Part shown: positions 1-9,054 of the stretch, one piece after another
Position numbering within the stretch: the first letter of the stretch is position 1
Layout: every line of letters starts with the position of its first letter
Source of the DNA: Candidatus Nanopelagicales bacterium
GTDB lineage: Bacteria; Actinomycetota; Actinomycetes; S36-B12; GCA-2699445
Length of the DNA: 39,932 bases
Direction of reading: 5' to 3'
NCBI GenBank assembly: GCA_030700225.1
Contig: JAUYJT010000044.1
Coordinates: 82,516 to 122,447, forward strand
Program-made: the position numbers and the translations under genes
The notes under the pieces: generated by a model
Told to the model about the DNA's origin: nothing
Database searches by the model: none
Seen by the model: the letters and a program-made list of their open reading frames with translations, nothing else

Positions 1-899
1 GCGATCCCGGCCAGCTTCCCGTCATTGGTCAGCTCAGCGATCTTCAGCAGCAGGTTGTCAGGATTGACGTGGTAGGGCAGCTGGGTCACGACGAGGATCT
101 GCCGACTGCGGCTGTCCTCCTCAACCTCCACCACGGCCCGAACTACCACTGAGCCGCGTCCAGTGCGGTAGGCCTGCTCGATTCCCCGGCGGCCCACGAT
201 GATGCCCCCGGTGGGGAAGTCGGGCCCCTTGATCCGCTCCAGCAAAGCGTCAAGAAGCTCCTCGCGTGTGGCCTGGGGGTGTTCAAGCGCCCACAGCACG
301 CCGGCTGCCACTTCGCGCAGATTCGCGGGAGGGATGTTCGTGGCCATGCCAACGGCGATGCCGGCGCTGCCGTTGACCAGCAGGTTCGGGAACCTGGCCG
401 GGAGGATGACTGGTTCGGCGGTCTTGCCGTCGTAGTTGGGGACGAAGTCGACGGTCTCTTCGTCAATGTCGCGGACGATCTCCATCGCCAGGGGACTCAT
501 CTTGCATTCCGTGTACCGCATCGCGGCGGCTGGGTCGTTACCCGGCGACCCGAAGTTGCCTTGGCCCTCGACCAGCGGATAGCGCAGGCTCCACGACTGC
601 GCCAGGCGGACGAGGGTGTCGTAGATCGCCGAGTCGCCGTGGGGGTGATAGTTCCCCATGACATCGCCCACGATGCGGGCGCATTTGCTGTAGCCGCGCT
701 CTGGGCGGTAGCCACCGTCATACATCGCGTACATGACGCGGCGGTGGACGGGCTTCAACCCATCGCGCACATCCGGGAGCGCCCGCGAGACGATGACGGA
801 CATCGCGTAGTCCATATAGGACCGCTGCATCTCCAGCTGCAAGTCCACCGGCTCGATGCGGGCGTCCGCCGGTTCTTCGATGTCGATGCCGTCGGACAC
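1..899 (-). CDS. gyrA: DNA gyrase subunit A, N-terminal part (partial, runs off the left edge)
   Basis: This gene encodes the breakage-reunion subunit of DNA gyrase, which with GyrB introduces negative supercoils. Translation from the GTG at 899 gives about 299 codons open to the window edge. It shows the winged-helix quinolone-resistance region ([10 protein letters not shown]) and AAMRYTE, whose tyrosine is the catalytic DNA-linking residue of the family. The serine after GD is the usual quinolone-sensitive residue. The purine-rich stretch AAGGGCGG just upstream is a modest ribosome binding site. The gene lies 48 bp downstream of gyrB on the same strand, so the two are probably co-transcribed. 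The C-terminal beta-pinwheel domain lies outside the window. Confidence 0.97.
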   Translation of the reverse strand, partial: MSDGIDIEEPADARIEPVDLQLEMQRSYMDYAMSVIVSRALPDVRDGLKPVHRRVMYAMYDGGYRPERGYSKCARIVGDVMGNYHPHGDSAIYDTLVRLAQSWSLRYPLVEGQGNFGSPGNDPAAAMRYTECKMSPLAMEIVRDIDEETVDFVPNYDGKTAEPVILPARFPNLLVNGSAGIAVGMATNIPPANLREVAAGVLWALEHPQATREELLDALLERIKGPDFPTGGIIVGRRGIEQAYRTGRGSVVVRAVVEVEEDSRSRQILVVTQLPYHVNPDNLLLKIAELTNDGKLAGI

Positions 900-947
900 G
901 TCAGACCGCCCTTCTACTCACTGTCGCCCCGCGACGCTAGGCCAGAT

Positions 948-2885
948 TCAGATATCAAGGAACCGGACGTCCCTGGCATTGCGCTGGATGAAATGTCGGC
1001 GCGATTCCACGTTCTCGCCCATGAGCACGCTGAACATTTCGTCGGCCTGTGCCGCGTCGTCCAATGTCACCTTCAGCATGAGCCTGCGAGTCGGATCCAT
1101 AGTCGTCTCCCACAGCTCGTTGGCGTTCATCTCGCCGAGACCCTTGTAGCGCTGGACAGGTTCATCCTTCTTCATCTTGCGGCCCTGCTCCAGGCCGACT
1201 CGCATCGCGACCTCACGCTGGCGCTCGGTGAACACGTATTCAGGATCGCCAGTTGTCCACTTCACCTTGTACAAAGGCGGCTGGGCGAGGTAGACGTGTT
1301 CATCCTCAACGAGTGGACGCATGAACCGGAACAACAGTGTCAACAGCAGAGTGCGGATGTGCTGGCCGTCCACGTCGGCGTCAGCCATCAGCACGAGCTT
1401 GCCGTACCTCAACCGTGCCGCATCGAACTCATCCTGGATGCCGGTACCCAGCGCCGACACCAGAGCCTGAACTTCGTTGTTGCTCAAGACGCGGTCGATC
1501 CGCGCCTTCTCAACGTTGAGGATCTTGCCCCGGATCGGCAGGATCGCCTGAGTGCGCGGGTCGCGCCCGCTGCGCGCACTGCCGCCGGCCGAATCGCCCT
1601 CGACGATGAACAACTCACACTCGGCGGGCTCTCGTGAGGAGCAATCCACCAGCTTTCCGGGCAGGCCTCCGCCGCCGAGTAGACCCTTGCGACCACGCGC
1701 CAGATCCCTTGCCTTGCGCGCGGCCAACCTCACAGAAGCCGCGTCCACGGACTTGCGGGCGATCTGCTTGCCCTCCGCCGGGTTCGCCTCGAACCACGCC
1801 CCCAGGTGATCGTTCACAACCTTCTGCACGAACGTCTTGGCCTCAGTGTTGCCCAGCTTCGCCTTGGTCTGGCCCTCGAACTGCGGCTCGGTGAGCTTCA
1901 GCGACACGATCGCTGTCAGGCCCTCGCGGATGTCCTCCCCGGTCAGGTTGGCCTGTTTGTCCTTCAGCACACCCCATTCACGGGCGAACTTGTTCGCCTG
2001 CGAGGTCAAAGAGGTCCTGAAGCCCTCCTCGTGCGTCCCGCCACCCGTGGTGTTGATCGTGTTGGCGAACAGGTACACAGACTCGGAGAACCCGGCGTTC
2101 CACTGCATGGCTACTTCGACCGACATCTTCTGGTCCTCGGCAATGTCCTCGAAGTGGATGACCGTCGGATTGGCGGCCCCCTTGGCCGCGTTCAGATGCC
2201 TAACGAAGTCGGCGATGCCTCCGGAGTAATGGTAAGTCTGAGACGTAGGGCCGGTCGGCTCGACGACTGGTCGCTCGTCAACGATGCTGATCGTTAGGCC
2301 CTTGTTCAGGAACGCCATCTCCTGGAACCGGCGAGCCAGCGTTTCGAAGTCGAAGTGAATCGTTTCGAAGATATCTGGGTCCGGCCAGAAGGTGACGGTA
2401 GTCCCGCTGGCGTCGGTCGCTTCGCCTTTGGCCAGGGGAGCGTCAGGGACACCGTGGGTATACGACTGCCTCCAGACCCGCCCACTGCGCCGGACTTCGA
2501 CTTCAAGTCGCCGCGACAACGCATTGACTACCGACACGCCGACACCATGTAGACCGCCCGACACCGTGTAGCCGGATCCTCCGAACTTCCCCCCGGCGTG
2601 CAACACAGTCAAGACGACCTCGACGGCGGGGCGTTTCTCCACCGGATGCATGTCAACAGGGATTCCACGGCCGTTGTCCGCGACACGTACTCCGCCGTCC
2701 GACTGCAGTACTAGCTCGATGCTGTCGCAGTAGCCTGCCATCGCTTCATCGACTGAGTTGTCTACCACCTCATAGACAAGATGGTGCAGCCCCCGCTCCC
2801 CAGTTGAGCCGATGTACATGCTCGGCCGCTTGCGCACGGCATCCAGACCTTCGAGCACGGTAATCGCGCTGGCGTCATAGGACAC
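948..2885 (-). CDS. gyrB: DNA gyrase subunit B
   Basis: This is the ATPase subunit of DNA gyrase. The 645-residue product has the normal length. It carries the GHKL ATPase N-terminus ([25 protein letters not shown] and [15 protein letters not shown]), the transducer lysine region (QTKAKLGN) and the TOPRIM domain, with EGDSAGGSA and the metal-binding DADVDG. It ends in the conserved RFLDI tail. The start is a GTG at 2885 preceded by AGGAG about seven bases upstream. It reads in the same direction as recF and the DUF721 gene, with an 89-bp gap, and is followed by gyrA. No intein is present: the TOPRIM domain is continuous. Confidence 0.99.
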   Translation of the reverse strand: MSYDASAITVLEGLDAVRKRPSMYIGSTGERGLHHLVYEVVDNSVDEAMAGYCDSIELVLQSDGGVRVADNGRGIPVDMHPVEKRPAVEVVLTVLHAGGKFGGSGYTVSGGLHGVGVSVVNALSRRLEVEVRRSGRVWRQSYTHGVPDAPLAKGEATDASGTTVTFWPDPDIFETIHFDFETLARRFQEMAFLNKGLTISIVDERPVVEPTGPTSQTYHYSGGIADFVRHLNAAKGAANPTVIHFEDIAEDQKMSVEVAMQWNAGFSESVYLFANTINTTGGGTHEEGFRTSLTSQANKFAREWGVLKDKQANLTGEDIREGLTAIVSLKLTEPQFEGQTKAKLGNTEAKTFVQKVVNDHLGAWFEANPAEGKQIARKSVDAASVRLAARKARDLARGRKGLLGGGGLPGKLVDCSSREPAECELFIVEGDSAGGSARSGRDPRTQAILPIRGKILNVEKARIDRVLSNNEVQALVSALGTGIQDEFDAARLRYGKLVLMADADVDGQHIRTLLLTLLFRFMRPLVEDEHVYLAQPPLYKVKWTTGDPEYVFTERQREVAMRVGLEQGRKMKKDEPVQRYKGLGEMNANELWETTMDPTRRLMLKVTLDDAAQADEMFSVLMGENVESRRHFIQRNARDVRFLDI

Positions 2886-2974
2886 AGTTGCTCCTGAGCA
2901 AAGTTCGGCGCCCCCGTCCGCGACATCACGCCATCAGGGGCCAACAATTGACCTCTAGTCTACCGCTGGACCAC

Positions 2975-3499
2975 CTACTCTGGTGGGCGCCGACCCGGCC
3001 GCGTCTTCCAGCGTCCAGTGGACTTCCCGCCTACTGGACGTCGAACGTCCACCTTCGCCACCACACCAGGCCCAAGCTCCTTGGCGATACGCTCCAGCAA
3101 CTCCGGAACCAAGTACCGCATCTCAACAGCCCACGCTGGTGAGTCGGCTTCAACAACCAGAGTGCCGCCACGGTCGTCGTCGGCCGGCTTGTACGCCGCG
3201 ACCGTGACGTGTTCGGCGACGACCGGGCCAACAATCTCTCGCCACCGCCCCGTGATCCCACCAACCGCCATGTTCAACTGATACCCGTTCTCGCCGACCC
3301 AATGGGCTATCGACTGTCCCAGCGGTTGCGGATCTCTGGCATCCGGGCCCGAGCCGCTGCCCCAGCCGGACACAGGGAACTTCCCGGTGCTCCTTCCGTG
3401 GCCCGAGCGCATGATCTTGCGCGCTGCGGACCGGACACGGGTAAATGCCGCCACAGCGGGGTCGGCGCCGGGCTGGCTGTTCGCGCCGTCAGAAGTCAA
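2975..3499 (-). CDS. DUF721 (DciA-like) protein
   Basis: This 174-residue protein has the DUF721 architecture typical of the recF-gyrB interval in Actinobacteria. It has a helical, basic N-terminus (about residues 12-35), a flexible glycine-rich linker, then the conserved WREIVGPVVAEH segment and the LVVEADSPAWAVEMRYL core at about 85-135. It ends in a basic tail. DUF721 includes DciA, the helicase-loading partner of DnaB in many bacteria; transfer of that role to this protein is inference. The start is a TTG at 3499 that overlaps the recF stop (TTGACTTCTGA), which implies translational coupling to recF. A later start is possible, but the N-terminal helix resembles other family members. Confidence 0.85.
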   Translation of the reverse strand: MTSDGANSQPGADPAVAAFTRVRSAARKIMRSGHGRSTGKFPVSGWGSGSGPDARDPQPLGQSIAHWVGENGYQLNMAVGGITGRWREIVGPVVAEHVTVAAYKPADDDRGGTLVVEADSPAWAVEMRYLVPELLERIAKELGPGVVAKVDVRRPVGGKSTGRWKTRPGRRPPE

Positions 3500-4613
3500 G
3501 GCGACTCACCCCACCCTTGCTGACATAGACCTCGGTCCTGGCCAAACTCTTCGGCACATCCTCTGCGACCGCCGCGGTCACTAGAATCTGGTCCGCGGCA
3601 GACACGGCGGCTACTAGCCTCTCGCGCCTGTCGGCGTCCAACTCGGCGAATACATCATCCAACACCAGCACCGGGGAGTCTCCGGTCAGACTTCGCATCA
3701 CATCGAACGACGCGAGTCGCAACGCGATGCCCAGCGACCACGACTCACCATGGCTGGCGAAACCACGCACCGGATTGCCGCACAATGTGATTCGAAGGTC
3801 GTCACGGTGAGGACCGGACAGTGTTACCCCCCTGCTCATCTCCTCATCGCGCCGGTCCCGAAGAGCCGATAGGAGCATCCGCGCCGATTCAGCCTTGCTG
3901 GTCGCCGAGACAAGCCCCGGCACTGACGGAACGTATTCGATCAACGCGTCGTCCCTAGTCGGACTGATCAGCGCGTACGCCACTGCCATCGGATCCGCGA
4001 GCCTTCTAACCGCGTTCAGCCTCCCCCACATCAAGTCCCCGCCCAGCTCGGCGAGCCTTTCATCCCACACATCCATCGATCGCATCACGTCCGCGCTGCG
4101 GCTTGGAGCGGTCCTGAGCAACGCCGATCGCTGCTTGAGGACCTTGTCGTAGTCGCCGCGGACACCCGCATACCTGGGTGACACCTGAAACATGACTTCG
4201 TCGATGAAGCGGCGCCGGTCAGCTGGTTCCCCCTTTACCAGGCGCACATCCTCTGGGGTGAACATGACGCACCGGACGTGACCCAACACATCGCGTGTCC
4301 TGGGTACCTCAGCTCCGTTGATTCTTGGTCGGCACGTTCTGGATGGGTCGATCTGAAGTTCGACAACCACGTCCCGCTCCTGGCGCACCCGGGCCGAAAC
4401 CCTGATCACTGCCCGCTCTGCTCCCCACCTGACAAGAGCGGAGTCCTTGGCAATCCGGTGACTCTCCAAAGTCGCCGCGAATCCCACTGCCTCGACTAGG
4501 TTCGTCTTTCCACTGGCGTTGGAGCCAAGAAGCACCGTAGCCCCTGGCTCTAGACCCAGTCCAGCCTCTTCGTAGGAGCGGAAGTCAAATACCTCGACTC
4601 GGCTCACCCACAT
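3489..4613 (-). CDS. recF: DNA replication and repair protein RecF
   Basis: RecF is an SMC-like ATPase that acts with RecO and RecR in loading RecA at single-strand gaps. The 374-residue product has the Walker A motif GSNASGKT at residues 30-37, an ABC-type signature region around SHGESWSLGIALRLASFD, and Walker B VLVLDDVFAELD near the C-terminus. Length is normal. The start is ATG at 4613, only ten bases after the dnaN stop, and the 3' end overlaps the DUF721 start by 11 bases. The arrangement dnaN-recF-DUF721-gyrB is a tight replication operon. Nothing is odd in the coding sequence. Confidence 0.98.
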   Translation of the reverse strand: MWVSRVEVFDFRSYEEAGLGLEPGATVLLGSNASGKTNLVEAVGFAATLESHRIAKDSALVRWGAERAVIRVSARVRQERDVVVELQIDPSRTCRPRINGAEVPRTRDVLGHVRCVMFTPEDVRLVKGEPADRRRFIDEVMFQVSPRYAGVRGDYDKVLKQRSALLRTAPSRSADVMRSMDVWDERLAELGGDLMWGRLNAVRRLADPMAVAYALISPTRDDALIEYVPSVPGLVSATSKAESARMLLSALRDRRDEEMSRGVTLSGPHRDDLRITLCGNPVRGFASHGESWSLGIALRLASFDVMRSLTGDSPVLVLDDVFAELDADRRERLVAAVSAADQILVTAAVAEDVPKSLARTEVYVSKGGVSRLDF

Positions 4614-4623
4614 GCGGACAACT

Positions 4624-5733
4624 TCAGTCGCTGAGGCGCACTGGCATCAACAAGTACCTGTAGGTCACCGAGTCGGCGTCAGAGCTAATCACCGCTGGCT
4701 TGCCGGCTGTTGTGAACGCCATGCGAACCCGCTCAGTGGCGCTCGCGTTCAGCCCGTCCAACAGGTAATCGGGGTTGAACGCGATCTCGATGCCGTCGCC
4801 TTCCACAAAGCACTCAAGCGTCTCGCTGGCCTGCGCCTCATCTCCAGTGCCAGCGCCCAACGAAAGCTCGCTGTCGGCGAATGCCAGCCGGATCGGACTT
4901 GTCCTTTCCGCGGCGACGAGCTTCACACGCTTCACGGCTTCGATTAGTTCGTCGGTTCGCGCTGTCGCGATGCAACTCGACTCAGTCGGAAGCAGTTGTC
5001 TGTACTTTGGGAACTCCCCGTGCAACAACCGGGTCACCAGTTCCCTACCGGTCACCGCGAAGCCGATCCGGCCGTCATCGGCTCCACCCAACCCAATGCG
5101 GACATCCGAAACGTGGCCGAGGGATCTGCCCAACTCTGCTAGCTGACGCGCCTTGACCAGGGCGTTCTGGCTGCCCTGCGGCGTTCCGTTCCAAGGGATC
5201 TCGCGGACCGCCAGTCTGTAGCGGTCCGTGGCTGCCAGCGTCAGTGTGTCCTCGGTGAACTCCATCCGAATCCCTGTGAGGACTGGGAGCGTGTCGTCAC
5301 GACTCGCGGCGACCGCGACCTGCGACACAGCCTGGCCAAGCACGTCACCCCTCACAGTCCCAGCTCCGGAAGGAAACTCCGGCAGCTGCGGGTAGTCATC
5401 CACTGGCAACGTAGGAAGGGTGAACGACGAGCGGCCGCACTTCACGCTCACCCGGCTCCCATCGTCGGCGAACTCGACAGGACGGCTCGGTAGTGCCTTG
5501 GCGATCTCAGCCAGCAGACGCCCGGGAACAACAATCGGACCCAGCTCTTCTACGACCGCCCCCACTCGCGACTGAGCAGATACTTCAAGGTCGAAGGACG
5601 ACAGCAACAGATGATCAGACTCGGCGCGGATCTGCACACCAGCCAGAACTGGCGACGCGGGTCTGGCCGGAAGCGTCCTGGCAGCCCAAGCGACCGCATC
5701 ACAGAACTCTTCCTGCTCAACCACGAACTTCAT
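4624..5733 (-). CDS. dnaN: DNA polymerase III beta subunit (sliding clamp)
   Basis: This is the ring-shaped processivity clamp of the replicative polymerase. The 369-residue product starts MKFVVEQEEF and ends RYLLMPVRLSD, which matches the family's terminal PMRL-type strand that lines the partner-binding pocket. Recognisable clamp segments include RPASPVLAGVQI, LPTLPVDDYPQLPEF and AATDRYRLAVREI. I chose the ATG at 5733 because GGGGAG lies eight bases before it. The frame stays open upstream to a TTG at 5763, but the extra ten residues do not resemble the family. The gene is directly downstream of oriC and upstream of recF. Confidence 0.98.
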   Translation of the reverse strand: MKFVVEQEEFCDAVAWAARTLPARPASPVLAGVQIRAESDHLLLSSFDLEVSAQSRVGAVVEELGPIVVPGRLLAEIAKALPSRPVEFADDGSRVSVKCGRSSFTLPTLPVDDYPQLPEFPSGAGTVRGDVLGQAVSQVAVAASRDDTLPVLTGIRMEFTEDTLTLAATDRYRLAVREIPWNGTPQGSQNALVKARQLAELGRSLGHVSDVRIGLGGADDGRIGFAVTGRELVTRLLHGEFPKYRQLLPTESSCIATARTDELIEAVKRVKLVAAERTSPIRLAFADSELSLGAGTGDEAQASETLECFVEGDGIEIAFNPDYLLDGLNASATERVRMAFTTAGKPAVISSDADSVTYRYLLMPVRLSD

Positions 5734-6182
5734 TGGATAACTCCCCAGCCCGGTACCGGCCAACCTAGACCCGATGATCCGTCATCCTGTCACTGATCCA
5801 GTCAGGATGGAACAGTCGGGTGCGGTCGGTCATGACCGGCGAGCCAGCGTCCACAGCCTCTATTAACAACCCATAGCACTTAATTGTAGGAAGTAGTCGT
5901 CGTAGTAGGTGTTGTGGAAACCTCGGACAACACACAGATCACCTAGTCAGAAGGCATGTCGTGATCCCCACTCATGTGGATAGCAGCGCCCACTTCTGTG
6001 GATGACTGTGGACACGGCGCCGATAGCCGGAAGTTACCTCCGGTTATCACGAACTACAACGATGTGTGTACACGGTTTCCACACAGGCGGTCCACATGTG
6101 GTTTCCTGGCGGCATGATTCAGCCTGAGTGGCATAAGAGCAATTCTGAAGGGGCGATTACTGTGACGGTTACAGGGTGGAAG
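5734..6182. other. oriC: chromosomal replication origin oriC (dnaA-dnaN intergenic region)
   Basis: This 449-bp gap between dnaA and dnaN is where oriC lies in Streptomyces and Mycobacterium. I count eight 9-mers related to TTATCCACA, all matching imperfectly: 5847-5855 GCGTCCACA, 5913-5921 (reverse GTTTCCACA), 5975-5983 (reverse CTATCCACA), 5997-6005 (reverse TCATCCACA), 6007-6015 (reverse GTGTCCACA), 6075-6083 GTTTCCACA, 6088-6096 CGGTCCACA and 6097-6105 (reverse GAAACCACA). They fall in both orientations. The patch 5860-5890 is AT-rich (TATTAAC, TTAATTGTA) and is the best candidate for the unwinding element. I see no coding sequence here. Confidence 0.88.
5891..5921 (-). other. putative DnaA-trio repeat with adjacent DnaA box
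   Basis: On the minus strand the DnaA box GTTTCCACA (5921-5913) is followed by a four-base spacer and then six triplets CTA CTA CGA CGA CTA CTT (5908-5891), leading into the AT-rich patch. This is the geometry described for basal origin unwinding in Bacillus subtilis: a DnaA box, a short spacer, then trinucleotides with a central A on the complementary strand. Two of the six triplets (CGA) depart from the consensus. Function is inferred from layout only. Confidence 0.5.
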
Positions 6183-7703
6183 CTAATAGGCGCGCTTCAG
6201 GCGAGCCTCGGACTTAATGCGTCCCGTGAGGTCGGTAACCTGATTGAAAAGACTGCGGCGTTGCGAGATTTCCTTGCGTATCTTACGTTCCGCGTGCATG
6301 ACAGTTGTGTGGTCCCTACCGCCGAATTCCTGCCCGACCTTTGGGAAGGACAGGTCGGTTAGCTCCCTACATAGATACATCGCTACCTGCCGCGCCGTGA
6401 CGAGGGAACGACTCCTCGATGGCCCGCACAGGTCGTCGATGGTGACGCCGTAGTACTGCGACGCGTGCGCCATTATGAGTCCAGCCGACACGTTGGGGCG
6501 GGCGTGGTCGCTGATCAGGTCCTTCAGCACGTCCTGCGCCATCTCACGCGTGACGGTTGTGGCGTTCAGGCTGGCGTAGGCAGTGACGCGGATCAGGGCG
6601 CCTTCTAGTTCCCGAATGTTGTTGGATATGCGGTCCGCGATGAATTCGAGAACATCGTCGTGGACATTCATTCGCTCTTGACGAGTCTTCTTACGAAGGA
6701 TAGCGATTCGAGTTTCGAGGTCCGGCGGCTGCACATCGGTGATAAGGCCCCATTCGAACCTCGATCGCATTCGGTCTTCGAAGTCCGGCAGCTGGCGCGG
6801 GTGGATATCAGATGTGACCACGATTTGCTTGTCACTGTTGTGCAACGTATTGAATGTGTGGAAGAACTCCTCCTGAGTCTGGACCTTGCCAGACAAGAAT
6901 TGGATATCGTCCACCAGCAGCAAGTCGATGTCGCGGTATCTGTGCTGAAAAACCGCTGCCTTGTCATCTCGGATGGAGTTGATGAACTGGTTGGTGAATT
7001 CCTCGCTGGAGACGTAGCGAACAACTGAGCCCTTGTACAACTCGCGGTTGTAGTGGCCGATCGCGTGAAGCAGGTGCGTCTTGCCCAGCCCGGACCCCCC
7101 GTAGATGATCAGCGGGTTGTACGCCTTGGCCGGCTGCTCGGCCGCCGCTACAGCCGCTGCGTGAGCGAACCTGTTGCTTGAGCCGATGACGAACGTATCG
7201 AACGTGTACCTGGGGTTAAGGCGCGTGTCGTCGGAGCGGTTCGGTCCCGCGTCGAATCCGTTGCGAGAGCCGAACGCAGGCGACGCACCTGGGCCACCGC
7301 GCCCGGGACGCAGCGACGTAGCGGTGTGCGAAAAGGGGCTGGCAGAGGTTCTAGCTGGAGCCGCGAGCGCTGCAGTGGCTACAGGGCCAGCGTAGGTGGC
7401 GTCAGCGACCACGTCGGTTGTGTAGTCGTCCGGTCCGGGAGCAAGCGTTGGGTCCACGGTCACGGCGACCCGAATGGGCTGGCCAAGCCGACGCGATATC
7501 GATCTGGACAGGGGCTCTCGGTGCTTGGTCTCCACCGTGTCCTTGGTGAATTCGTTTGGTACAGCGATTAGCACGGTGTCGCCCAGAATCCCGACAGGAT
7601 GGGTCAGTGCCAGGATTCCGCGCTGGTGCGCCCCGACACCGCTGCCCGTGACCTCTGTCAGGATCTCGCCCCACACACCAGACAGGTCCACGGTGGTGTC
7701 CAT
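6183..7703 (-). CDS. dnaA: chromosomal replication initiator protein DnaA
   Basis: DnaA is the AAA+ initiator that binds DnaA boxes, oligomerises on ATP and melts oriC. The 506-residue product has an N-terminal helicase-interaction domain (about 1-85), a poorly conserved Gly/Ala/Pro-rich linker (about 86-160), the AAA+ core with Walker A GGSGLGKT (202-209) and Walker B LLLVDD (261-266), and a C-terminal helix-turn-helix with the DnaA signature around GGRDHTTVMHAERKI. The start ATG at 7703 has GGAGG about seven bases upstream. A consensus DnaA box lies 58 bases upstream of the start, which suggests autoregulation. The stop codon borders oriC. Confidence 0.99.
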   Translation of the reverse strand: MDTTVDLSGVWGEILTEVTGSGVGAHQRGILALTHPVGILGDTVLIAVPNEFTKDTVETKHREPLSRSISRRLGQPIRVAVTVDPTLAPGPDDYTTDVVADATYAGPVATAALAAPARTSASPFSHTATSLRPGRGGPGASPAFGSRNGFDAGPNRSDDTRLNPRYTFDTFVIGSSNRFAHAAAVAAAEQPAKAYNPLIIYGGSGLGKTHLLHAIGHYNRELYKGSVVRYVSSEEFTNQFINSIRDDKAAVFQHRYRDIDLLLVDDIQFLSGKVQTQEEFFHTFNTLHNSDKQIVVTSDIHPRQLPDFEDRMRSRFEWGLITDVQPPDLETRIAILRKKTRQERMNVHDDVLEFIADRISNNIRELEGALIRVTAYASLNATTVTREMAQDVLKDLISDHARPNVSAGLIMAHASQYYGVTIDDLCGPSRSRSLVTARQVAMYLCRELTDLSFPKVGQEFGGRDHTTVMHAERKIRKEISQRRSLFNQVTDLTGRIKSEARLKRAY

Positions 7704-7760
7704 GCAGAATCCTCCATCTACCGGCTGCGTAAACGATCATGCACAGCCATATACACAGCC

Positions 7761-7769
7761 TGTGGATAA
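7761..7769 (-). promoter_or_regulatory. consensus DnaA box upstream of dnaA
   Basis: The minus strand reads TTATCCACA, a perfect match to the classical DnaA box, 58 bases before the dnaA start. Its position in the dnaA leader or promoter fits autoregulation by DnaA, as known in other bacteria. It is a better match than any box inside the dnaA-dnaN interval. Confidence 0.7.
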
Positions 7770-7979
7770 CCTTCCCCGCAGGACACGCCCCCAGTCATTT
7801 GGCGTTCCTGGCCCAATCCCCTCAACGTCGGTGTGACCTTAGTCGCATCTACCCTGAGTGAGTCAAGGGGTTGGGCAAGATTGCCCAGGAATTTCCCCAG
7901 TTGTCGGCGTGTCGGCTTCTCCCCCCAGCATGTGTGCTCGATCCTATGCGGCTCTGCCAGCGGTGCGAACCTGTTGTGT

Positions 7980-8008
7980 TTGACCTGGGGACTACGGTTT
8001 CGTACCGT
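7980..8008 (+). promoter_or_regulatory. sigma-70-type promoter for the rpmH operon
   Basis: TTGACC (7980-7985) and TACCGT (8003-8008) are separated by exactly 17 bases and lie about 107 bases upstream of the rpmH start. This would give a leader of roughly 100 nt. The match to the housekeeping consensus is good but the transcription start is inferred. Confidence 0.55.
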
Positions 8009-8114
8009 TGGCTGTCGCACCCTGGCACCTGAATCGGGTCCGGTGGTCTGGCGGGCCCGAAACCTGGGTCGGCCAGAACGTGAGAAACTGGCGACCGATG
8101 CTGTGGAGTGAGGC

Positions 8115-8249
8115 ATGAAGCGTACGTACCAGCCGAACAGTCGGCGCAGGGCCAAGAAGCACGGGTTCCGTCACCGGATGCGCACTCGTGCTGGGCGCGC
8201 GATCGTCAGCGCCAGGCGTTCCAAGGGGCGGGCGAGCCTGACCGCCTGA
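8115..8249 (+). CDS. rpmH: 50S ribosomal protein L34
   Basis: The frame encodes 44 residues beginning [18 protein letters not shown] and ending RASLTA. This is the canonical short, highly basic L34 protein of the large ribosomal subunit. It is the first gene of the plus-strand block rpmH-rnpA-yidD-yidC-jag-rsmG that lies next to dnaA in most bacteria. A purine-rich GGAGTGAGG precedes the ATG. A promoter with a 17-base spacer lies about 107 bases upstream. The gene is shorter than many ORF finders report but its identity is unambiguous. Confidence 0.98.
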   Translation: MKRTYQPNSRRRAKKHGFRHRMRTRAGRAIVSARRSKGRASLTA

Positions 8250-8257
8250 CACGTCCA

Positions 8258-8602
8258 ATGTTGCCCAAGCATCAGCGGATCCACCGCACCCGCGAGTTCG
8301 GGGAAGTGGTCAAGAGTCGCGGGGTTCGGTGCGGATGCGTCGTGGTGTACATAGATGCTGGGTCCGGTAGTGGTCCGGCTCGAGTCGGCCTGATAGTCGG
8401 TCGGCAGGTGGGAAACTCAGTGGCGCGGCACAAGGTGTCAAGACGTCTTCGTCACGAGGTCGCCCCGCTGATGGGCGTGCTTCCCGCCGGCACGAGAGTG
8501 GTCTTGCGGGCTCTGCCCAGCTCATCGGAAGCGTCTTCATCCGACATCAGCGCGGCCCTTCGCCGCTGCTTTGGGGATCTAGTCCCCGGCGGTGCGGCGT
8601 GA
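8258..8602 (+). CDS. rnpA: ribonuclease P protein component
   Basis: RnpA is the small basic protein subunit of RNase P, which matures the 5' ends of tRNAs. From the ATG at 8258 the product has 114 residues. It opens with [14 protein letters not shown] and has the conserved RNR-type basic helix region [21 protein letters not shown] at about residues 48-68. It follows rpmH by eight bases. The frame is open further upstream, but that extension would overlap rpmH and is its shadow. The last codons overlap the yidD GTG start (GTGA), which suggests coupling. Confidence 0.95.
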   Translation: MLPKHQRIHRTREFGEVVKSRGVRCGCVVVYIDAGSGSGPARVGLIVGRQVGNSVARHKVSRRLRHEVAPLMGVLPAGTRVVLRALPSSSEASSSDISAALRRCFGDLVPGGAA

Positions 8603-8961
8603 GTCCGAAATATGGCGCTTTAGGCGTAATTGGGACTCCGATTCGTGTGCTGCTCAGACTCCTGATTGCGGGATACCGGCGGTACATCTCGCCATGCTTC
8701 GCGGCTCGATGCCGCTACCATCCCAGCTGCTCGGCCTACGCGCTGGAAGCTGTGGAGGTCCACGGGGCGTTCAAGGGAACGCTGCTTGGGGGTTGGCGCC
8801 TTCTGCGCTGTAACCCTTTCAGCGGCGGTGGGTATGACCCCGTGCCGGAGCGGGGGTCGTGGCTGCCGGAGGTCCACCCCGACGGCAGGCCGCGGGTGAC
8901 GGCCGTCGGTCGGCGTGTGGGGCAGCAGCTGACGCCGGGTGACGCGGCCGATGATGATTGA
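8599..8961 (+). CDS. yidD: membrane protein insertion efficiency factor YidD
   Basis: YidD is a small protein thought to assist YidC-dependent insertion of inner-membrane proteins. The 120-residue product contains the hallmark segments [31 protein letters not shown] and [19 protein letters not shown], with the conserved cysteines. It starts at GTG 8599, overlapping the rnpA stop by four bases, and lies between rnpA and yidC as usual. The C-terminal 40 residues after the conserved core are variable in the family. The following 93 bases contain no gene. Confidence 0.93.
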   Translation: MSPKYGALGVIGTPIRVLLRLLIAGYRRYISPCFAARCRYHPSCSAYALEAVEVHGAFKGTLLGGWRLLRCNPFSGGGYDPVPERGSWLPEVHPDGRPRVTAVGRRVGQQLTPGDAADDD

Positions 8962-9054
8962 CTCATCGGCGATGTGGGAGGCCCCCGTTGTGATCCGCCG
9001 CGCTAGGGGTCGTCAGACTGGGCAGGTCATCAATGCGACCGGCGGAGTCTGACT

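Larger units (their letters stand above)
7704..8114. promoter_or_regulatory. divergent dnaA / rpmH intergenic region
   Basis: This 411-bp gap separates the divergent dnaA and rpmH genes and must hold both promoters. It contains one consensus DnaA box (7761-7769) near dnaA and a good sigma-70-type promoter pointing towards rpmH (7980-8008). I see no convincing open reading frame: the frames that cross it are not conserved-looking and extend as shadows of rpmH or dnaA. No clustered DnaA boxes are present, so I do not call a second origin lobe. Confidence 0.7.

Noticed and set aside
279-1637. 452-codon plus-strand open frame
   Set aside because: It lies antisense across gyrA and gyrB, shows no family motif and has the His/Arg-rich look of a shadow frame in GC-rich DNA.
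5734-5763. TTG start adding ten residues to dnaN
   Set aside because: The downstream ATG has GGGGAG at the right distance and gives the conserved clamp N-terminus.
7704-8114. Second oriC lobe upstream of dnaA
   Set aside because: Only one DnaA box was found and there is no AT-rich patch; the cluster lies on the dnaN side.
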